10,636 nucleotides of DNA, taken from assembly GCA_030587505.1 (NCBI GenBank), contig JAUQYY010000144.1, forward strand, positions 1 through 10,636. The letters are read 5' to 3'. Numbering within the stretch: position 1 is the stretch's first letter; every line of letters begins with the position of its first letter. Under the pieces are notes generated by a model. That model saw only the letters and a list, made by a program, of their open reading frames with translations. It was not told the DNA's origin and ran no database searches. Positions 6,708 through 10,636 of this stretch are shown here, piece by piece. Both the position numbers and the translations under genes were made by a program. The stretch is from Candidatus Sigynarchaeota archaeon (GTDB lineage: Archaea; Asgardarchaeota; Jordarchaeia; Jordarchaeales; Jordarchaeaceae).

Positions 6708-7859
6708 CTAACCGCGTAAAATGTGAACGAAGGACGCGGCGCCAAAACCGCTGATATTGTTTGCGAGGCCTATTTCTGCGCCCTGAACCTGTCTGGCTCC
6801 AGCCTCTCCGCGAAGCTGAAGAACAACCTCAGCAACCTGGTAAACACCGGTAGCGCCAAGTGGGTGGCCCCTGGCTTTTAACCCTCCCGACGGATTAACG
6901 GGTATGGGTCCGTCCAAGCTGATTAGATCCTCGTCAACCGCCTGAGCCGCAGCACCCTTCTCCACGAAGCCTAAGTCCTCCATAGTAAGAAACGCTGTTA
7001 TCGAAAACGCATCGTGAATCTCCATCAGATCCACATCGCCAGGCGTTATCCCCGCCATCCTGTAAGCGTCCCTCGCGGCGTCCCTCGTAGCCTTCAAAGA
7101 CAGAAAGTCGTCCCTCGTGTGGAAAATAAAGCTGTCGGTACCATACCCCGCACCTATTATCTCCACGGGTGAGGGTGTGAAGTTTTTAGCGTACTCGGTG
7201 GGACACAAAACCAGGGCAGCAGCACCGTCACCGAGGGGTGCACAGTCCATGAGGTGTATGGGCTCCGCCACCGGGTTCGAGTTCATCGCCTTCTCCATCG
7301 AAATTCTGAACGGAAACTGAGCGTAGGGGTTTTTTGACGCGTTTTCATGCATGAGGACAGAGAACTTCGCAAAGCTTTCCCTCTCAACCCCAAACGTATT
7401 CATGTAGAGGCGCATCACCATCGCGTTGATTCCAACGAGGGAGAGGCCGAGAAAGGCCTCGTACTCCTGATCGGTTACCGTTGAAACAATTGAGGTAGCG
7501 TCGTTGGTGGCGGTGTCCATCATTTTCTCCACGCCTCCCACCACCACGAAATCGTGAACCCCGGAGGAGACAGCCTTATAACCAGTATAAAAAGCAGCAG
7601 CCCCGGACCCGCATCCCTCCTCAACTCTAGTCGCAGGGATACCATTCAGCCCCGCAAAATCAGACAATAAGGCGGCGATGTTCTCCTGGTTATTAAACTG
7701 GCCAGCTGACATGTTCCCAACGTAAAGAGCATCGATTTTGGGATTCCCCGCGTCTTCGAGAGCGCTTCTCACCGCCTTTGAGAAAAGGGAACGCAAGGAT
7801 TCGCTGAACAGGTGACCGATTTTTGTCATTCCAACTCCTATAACAGATACACTTCTCAT
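6708..7859 (-). CDS. Acetyl-CoA C-acetyltransferase (archaeal thiolase)
   Basis: 383 residues. It condenses two acetyl-CoA into acetoacetyl-CoA, the first mevalonate step. The nucleophile is Cys83 in VEEGCGSGAAAF; the catalytic histidines are His282 in EIHDAFS and His332 in KARGHPLGATG. The motif where many thiolases have a second catalytic Cys reads NNISGFGAASF (367-377), with no Cys. This resembles the archaeal/SCP2-like group as I know it. The N-terminus VSVIGVGMTKIG is typical of that group. Start ATG has GGAGGG (7874-7869) 9 nt upstream; another ATG just before it is out of frame and meets a stop after two codons. It lies 17 nt after HMG-CoA synthase and 15 nt before DUF35, so the three form one operon and probably one complex. 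A lipid-transfer or fatty-acid thiolase role is possible from family alone, but the neighbours point to mevalonate synthesis. Confidence 0.93.
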   Translation of the reverse strand: MRSVSVIGVGMTKIGHLFSESLRSLFSKAVRSALEDAGNPKIDALYVGNMSAGQFNNQENIAALLSDFAGLNGIPATRVEEGCGSGAAAFYTGYKAVSSGVHDFVVVGGVEKMMDTATNDATSIVSTVTDQEYEAFLGLSLVGINAMVMRLYMNTFGVERESFAKFSVLMHENASKNPYAQFPFRISMEKAMNSNPVAEPIHLMDCAPLGDGAAALVLCPTEYAKNFTPSPVEIIGAGYGTDSFIFHTRDDFLSLKATRDAARDAYRMAGITPGDVDLMEIHDAFSITAFLTMEDLGFVEKGAAAQAVDEDLISLDGPIPVNPSGGLKARGHPLGATGVYQVAEVVLQLRGEAGARQVQGAEIGLANNISGFGAASFVHILRG

Positions 7860-7876
7860 ACCATTATTCCCTCCGA

Positions 7877-8947
7877 CTAACGTTTCGCTTCTAAACCAAT
7901 AATCATTCTACGCCACTTAGCGTAACAAGCATAACCTACGTATTCCTTCCTGTTTATGTAATCTTGAACAGTCGGGGCTAAATCACGCTTCTCTTCAATC
8001 GCATCCTGAACAACAATGTGGAACGCGTCGCTTCCAGCCCCCGACCCGTAAGAAACGACCAGTACATTATCCCCCGGCTTTGCAACTTCCAAAACAGCCG
8101 ACAAACTCAGAGGAATGCAACCCGAGTAGGTGTTACCAATTCTATCCACCAGCTTACCCACTCTAATCTGCTCAGAGGTGAAGCCCAGCCTCTTTGCGGC
8201 CTTCTCGGGGAATTTACCGTTGGGCTGGTGGAAGATAGCGTACTGGAAATCCTGGGGCTTCATACCCAGCTCGCCCATCAACTGTTCCCCAGCCGATATC
8301 ACATGTTGGAAGTACGACTGACCAGTAAACACACCACCATGCTTTGGGTACGGCTGCTCAGCACGCCGCCAGAAATCGGGAGTGTCTGTAACATACGAGC
8401 TCGAGGCAGCTATACAAGCTGCCGCCCGTTCATCCAACTTACCTATTATGAAAGCCGCACCCCCCGCCGCAGCCGCGTACTCCAAATCGTCACCAGGAGC
8501 ACTCTGAGCCACATCCGCTCCTATAGCCATACCGTACTTTATCATGCCCGATGAAACCAAACCCATACAAAGCTGCATCGCCTCCGTTCCCGCCTTACAG
8601 GCAAACTCTAGGTCCGCCGCTAGTATGTTAGGTGTTGTTCCTATCACCTCGGCGACCGTGCATCCCGTGGGCTTAACCGCGTAGGGCGGAGACTCTGACC
8701 CGGTAAGCACCGCCCCTATCTCGACCGGCTCTATCTGTGCTCTCTTTAGCGCATTTTGGGCCGCCTCTATGGAGATTGTTATAGTATCCTCGTCGGGCCC
8801 CGCAACCGCCTTCTCCACTATTCCTAGACCCTCGGTGTATCTCTCGGTGTAAGTGCCCCATACCTCAGCTATGGTCTTTACTTTGATCCTGTACTGGGGA
8901 ATGTAGGCGCCCCAACCTATGATGCCTACTGGCTGGTTTGGTTTCAT
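7877..8947 (-). CDS. Hydroxymethylglutaryl-CoA synthase, archaeal type
   Basis: Condenses acetyl-CoA with acetoacetyl-CoA to HMG-CoA. 356 residues, the short archaeal form. Visible features: VGIIGWGAYIPQYRI at the N-terminus, EKAVAGPDEDT (45-55) with the acidic group that probably supplies the general acid or base, DLEFACKAGTEAM with nucleophile Cys117, FHQPNGKFP with His240, and GNTYSGCIPLSLSAVLE (271-287) plus SYGSGAGSDAF near the end, both usual for the family. ATG at 8947 is used; an in-frame TTG at 8950 directly before it is better spaced from GAGGT (8963-8959), 8 nt against 11, and would add one residue. First gene of the upper operon, followed 17 nt later by thiolase. Its upstream region holds an inverted repeat and a TATA-like box listed separately. 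Confidence in function is high, in the exact start moderate. Confidence 0.95.
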   Translation of the reverse strand: MKPNQPVGIIGWGAYIPQYRIKVKTIAEVWGTYTERYTEGLGIVEKAVAGPDEDTITISIEAAQNALKRAQIEPVEIGAVLTGSESPPYAVKPTGCTVAEVIGTTPNILAADLEFACKAGTEAMQLCMGLVSSGMIKYGMAIGADVAQSAPGDDLEYAAAAGGAAFIIGKLDERAAACIAASSSYVTDTPDFWRRAEQPYPKHGGVFTGQSYFQHVISAGEQLMGELGMKPQDFQYAIFHQPNGKFPEKAAKRLGFTSEQIRVGKLVDRIGNTYSGCIPLSLSAVLEVAKPGDNVLVVSYGSGAGSDAFHIVVQDAIEEKRDLAPTVQDYINRKEYVGYACYAKWRRMIIGLEAKR

Positions 8948-8972
8948 CAATATGGTTAACCTCTTACTCGAA

Positions 8973-8996
8973 TCAAGTTATGTAAGCGTAACTTGA
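8973..8996. promoter_or_regulatory. Perfect inverted repeat, candidate operator of the mevalonate cluster
   Basis: TCAAGTTA (8973-8980) and TAACTTGA (8989-8996) are exact reverse complements of 8 bp separated by 8 nt. A third half-site CAAGTTA is at 9031-9037, just beside the TTTAAA box. The repeat sits 26-49 nt before the HMG-CoA synthase start, where a repressor or an RNA stem in the leader would act. No protein is known from this sequence to bind it. Confidence 0.5.
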
Positions 8997-9037
8997 GAAG
9001 TCTCTTTCTTGTGTTGGCGTTAAAAGGCAACAAGTTA

Positions 9038-9052
9038 AGTATTTAAACGTTG
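9038..9052 (-). promoter_or_regulatory. Candidate TATA box for the HMG-CoA synthase operon
   Basis: TTTAAA at 9042-9047, read on the minus strand as ACGTTTAAATAC, with an A/C-rich flank only partly matching the BRE pattern. A start about 25 nt downstream would fall near 9017, giving a leader of about 70 nt that contains the inverted repeat. TTTAAA is symmetric, so direction is inferred from the nearby operon. Confidence 0.45.
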
Positions 9053-9399
9053 TGTATCACCTCAATATCAAATCGACAGTTTTAGCATTTGGTAGGCAAT
9101 AATCAGAATTGTAGACATAACAGGGATAATACGCAAAATTGACTAAAACATTTTAAAAACAACTCCACTATCCGCGGTAGTTTGACACATAAATGTTAAA
9201 AAATCCGGTTATTTTACAAGCGCACACAATCGCAAAAAACGTTAAAACAGCGTAAACATCGAGTGTGAACAAGCAGTCCGGCGAGGAATCGCATTTGTAA
9301 TAAAGTGATGAAGGGAGGTATTATTGCAATTTTGACGAAGTAATTTATCCTCACCAAGGAAAAGGTTAAATGTATCAAATAAAATCAGGAGGAAACCCT

Positions 9400-9413
9400 G
9401 TAACAATTTAAAC
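9400..9413 (+). promoter_or_regulatory. Candidate BRE/TATA element for the prenyl synthase
   Basis: GTAACAATTTAAAC fits the archaeal BRE-TATA pattern (R-N-A-A-M-N-N then TTTAAA at 9407-9412) on the plus strand. The usual spacing would start transcripts near 9436, about 4 nt before the TTG at 9440. That would leave the Shine-Dalgarno at 9427-9431 outside the message, so either an upstream promoter is used or the message is nearly leaderless. Confidence 0.4.
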
Positions 9414-9439
9414 TGTAAATCTTAAAGGGAGAGATTAGC

Positions 9440-10504
9440 TTGGAATTCAGCAGAGTAGTGGATAAGTTGTCAAAGAAGGTTAATCAGACACTGACCTCGT
9501 TTCTGGACAGGAAAATCGCAAGAGCGCCTTTTTCCTATCACAAAACGTACTACTCGAACATTAAGGAGTTCATCATGAGGGGTGGAAAAAGGCTCAGGCC
9601 CATCTCTCTAATTCAGGCTTACCGAGGCGTGGCGGACTCCGACGGAAAAATATTTCTTCCCTCCATTTCTGTTGAACTCTTGCACAACGCCACACTGATT
9701 CACGACGACCTCATAGACCATGATGAGCTGCGCAGAAGCGGACCAACCTTCCACGTAAAGTACAGAGAATGGTACAGGAGTGAGATTTCCCCAGACGGTG
9801 AAGCTGAAGACTTTGGAAGCACAATGGCCATTCTGGCGGGCAACACAACCTACAATCTCGGCGTCGAAGCGATTCTCTCCTCAAAGTTTCCTCATAACCT
9901 TAAGTGTGAAGCCATTAACCTCTACCAACAGGTTTTCCAGGAACTCATCGACGGGGTTATGTTCGAGAGCGTTATTCAGCGGAGAGAAAACGTTACCATG
10001 GAAGAGTATTTACAAATGGTGCGGATGAAAACATCGTCTCTACTTGAGAAATCCATACAGATCGGTGCGATGCTTGGAGGGGCGAAAAATGGTCAAATCA
10101 AGGCGTTAAAAGAGTACGCGGTGCTTGTCGGCCAGGCCTTTCAGATTCAGGACGACATCCTAGGAACGTTCGGGAAAGAGTCAGAAACAGGGAAACCCAC
10201 AGACGGGGACATTAAGGAGGGTAAAAAAACCGTTCTGGTCGTTCAGGCACTTAACAACGCGTCCACCAGCGAGCTAAACACCCTAAGAAAGATACTGGGC
10301 AACCCGAAGGCGAGTCCAAGCAGCATAGAAAAGGTTAGAAAAATATTCCGGGAGACAGGCGCACTTGAAAACTCCAAGAGACTAGCATTAGAGCTGAAGG
10401 AAGAATCCAAAAAAAGACTACTCAAAGCAAAGCCACCCCTGAAGAACGAACCACAAGAATTCTTCCTAAATCTGGCGGATTTCGTGGTGAGCAGAATTTA
10501 CTGA
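9440..10504 (+). CDS. Geranylgeranyl diphosphate synthase-family prenyl synthase (chain length uncertain)
   Basis: 354 residues, longer than typical archaeal GGPP synthases (about 320-330). Adds IPP units to allylic diphosphates for membrane lipids. Motifs: GGKRLRP (48-54), FARM DDLID (89-93) with following ELRRSGP, the MKTSSLLEKS helix with Lys197, SARM QDDILG (237-242), and GKPTDGDIKEGKKT (251-264). Oddities: the residue five before the FARM is Ala84, not the aromatic residue that limits many GGPP synthases to C20; the usual Asp of the AGD motif is Asn135 (ILAGNTTYNL); and about 15-18 extra residues (about 109-127, REWYRSEISPDGEAEDFGS) sit between FARM and that motif. Start is TTG at 9440, with GGGAG (9427-9431) 8 nt upstream and no better ATG. 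It is divergent from the mevalonate cluster and would use its product IPP. GGPP is the likeliest product, but longer prenyls are possible. Confidence 0.9.
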   Translation: MEFSRVVDKLSKKVNQTLTSFLDRKIARAPFSYHKTYYSNIKEFIMRGGKRLRPISLIQAYRGVADSDGKIFLPSISVELLHNATLIHDDLIDHDELRRSGPTFHVKYREWYRSEISPDGEAEDFGSTMAILAGNTTYNLGVEAILSSKFPHNLKCEAINLYQQVFQELIDGVMFESVIQRRENVTMEEYLQMVRMKTSSLLEKSIQIGAMLGGAKNGQIKALKEYAVLVGQAFQIQDDILGTFGKESETGKPTDGDIKEGKKTVLVVQALNNASTSELNTLRKILGNPKASPSSIEKVRKIFRETGALENSKRLALELKEESKKRLLKAKPPLKNEPQEFFLNLADFVVSRIY

Positions 10505-10524
10505 ACAGTTGTTAGAATCACGAG

Positions 10525-10537
10525 AATAAAAAATTAT
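10525..10537 (+). promoter_or_regulatory. Candidate TATA-like stretch for the next gene
   Basis: AATAAAAAATTAT lies between the prenyl synthase stop and the partial gene starting at 10583. A start some 25 nt downstream would give a short leader. AT content alone supports it. Confidence 0.25.
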
Positions 10538-10572
10538 GAAGATATGGTTCACTCGTTTTAAGATGATCAGCA

Positions 10573-10599
10573 AGGGCTAGCGGTGAGACCGCTGGTTCT
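10573..10599 (+). promoter_or_regulatory. RNA hairpin enclosing the start region of the right-edge gene
   Basis: AGGGCTAGCGGT (10573-10584), loop GAG (10585-10587) and ACCGCTGGTTCT (10588-10599) pair over 12 positions, four of them G-U wobbles near the base or middle. The stem encloses the putative ribosome site (AAGGG 10572-10576) and the GTG at 10583-10585. Confidence 0.4.
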
Positions 10600-10636
10600 A
10601 ACACCCGGAGTTTCTGATTTGTTTTGGCTTCAGAGC
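10583..10636 (+). CDS. N-terminal fragment of an unrecognised protein (3' end outside window)
   Basis: From GTG at 10583 the frame stays open to the last base, reading MRPLVLTPGVSDLFWLQS (18 residues). The composition is protein-like, and AAGGG (10572-10576) lies 6 nt before the start. A TAA at 10559-10561 closes the frame upstream and no ATG occurs between, so GTG is the best start; the five codons before it are also open. It begins 78 nt after the prenyl synthase stop on the same strand, perhaps in the same transcript. The fragment is too short to assign a family. Confidence 0.4.
   Translation, partial: MRPLVLTPGVSDLFWLQS

Larger units (their letters stand above)
8951..9439 (+). other. Divergent AT-rich intergenic control region
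   Basis: No protein gene longer than a few codons is supported here. The left part serves the HMG-CoA synthase operon (minus strand), the right part the prenyl synthase (plus strand). The left part contains the CAAGTTA repeats and TTTAAA box; the right contains TTTAAA at 9407-9412. In the middle are GTTAAA repeats (9019-9024, 9195-9200, 9240-9245, 9364-9369), a TTTTAAAA (9151-9158), two AATCGCA copies (9227-9233, 9287-9293) and an AGGAGG (9387-9392) with no start codon after it. GTTAAA copies may be chance in such AT-rich DNA. No tRNA or other known RNA gene was recognised. Confidence 0.7.

Noticed and set aside
8018..8554. Plus-strand open frame of 178 codons
   Set aside because: Antisense to HMG-CoA synthase, which carries all catalytic motifs; the translation shows no domain and is a by-product of codon bias.
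9314..9334. Small gene after GGGAGG at 9313-9318
   Set aside because: The only start in range (TTG) meets a stop after three codons.
9305..9360. C/D-box RNA suggested by GTGATGA at 9305-9311
   Set aside because: No CTGA D box follows at a suitable distance and no terminal stem is seen.
10561..10620. tRNA or C/D-box RNA at the right edge
   Set aside because: The hairpin followed by GGTTCTAACACCC recalls tRNA arms, but no anticodon arm or acceptor stem forms. TGATCA and CTGA resemble C and D boxes only with a mismatch. The frame reads well as protein.

Overview
This window looks archaeal. It carries a class I HMG-CoA reductase, the short archaeal type of HMG-CoA synthase beside a thiolase and a DUF35 zinc-ribbon protein, and the aconitase-X pair plus UbiD-type decarboxylase that mark the archaeal (mevalonate 5-phosphate dehydratase) version of the mevalonate pathway. 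TATA-like boxes (TTTAAA), Shine-Dalgarno motifs and frequent GTG/TTG starts agree. The branch cannot be fixed from sequence alone. A TACK-type archaeon such as a Bathyarchaeia-like lineage is a guess, not a result.

Layout. Positions 1-893 (+): the C-terminal end of a protein with a probable membrane segment followed by a helix-hairpin-helix domain, then a YdjM/DUF457 membrane metal-hydrolase-like protein. Positions 996-1757 (-): a Roadblock/LC7-like protein with a very acidic linker and a winged-helix-like tail, convergent with the first pair. Positions 1968-8947 (-): a mevalonate cluster read right to left as HMG-CoA synthase, thiolase, DUF35, a 134-nt gap, UbiD decarboxylase, phosphomevalonate dehydratase large and small subunits, and HMG-CoA reductase. 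Positions 8948-9439: a 490-nt AT-rich divergent control region. Positions 9440-10504 (+): a prenyl diphosphate synthase of the GGPP-synthase family. Positions 10583-10636 (+): the probable start of another gene, cut by the window edge.

How the genes work together. Thiolase makes acetoacetyl-CoA, HMG-CoA synthase adds acetyl-CoA with DUF35 as the likely bridge, and HMG-CoA reductase gives mevalonate. After mevalonate kinase (not in the window), the dehydratase makes trans-anhydromevalonate 5-phosphate and the UbiD enzyme decarboxylates it to isopentenyl phosphate. Isopentenyl phosphate kinase (not in the window) makes IPP, which the divergently transcribed prenyl synthase elongates for membrane lipids. 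Kinases, IPP isomerase and a UbiX-type prenyl-FMN maker must be elsewhere.

Points for a second look: a perfect inverted repeat with a third CAAGTTA half-site at the cluster promoter, a sharp codon-usage switch inside the reductase gene, a start codon buried in a hairpin at the right edge, and substitutions in the prenyl synthase and the UbiD protein. No CRISPR, transposon, rRNA or tRNA was seen.
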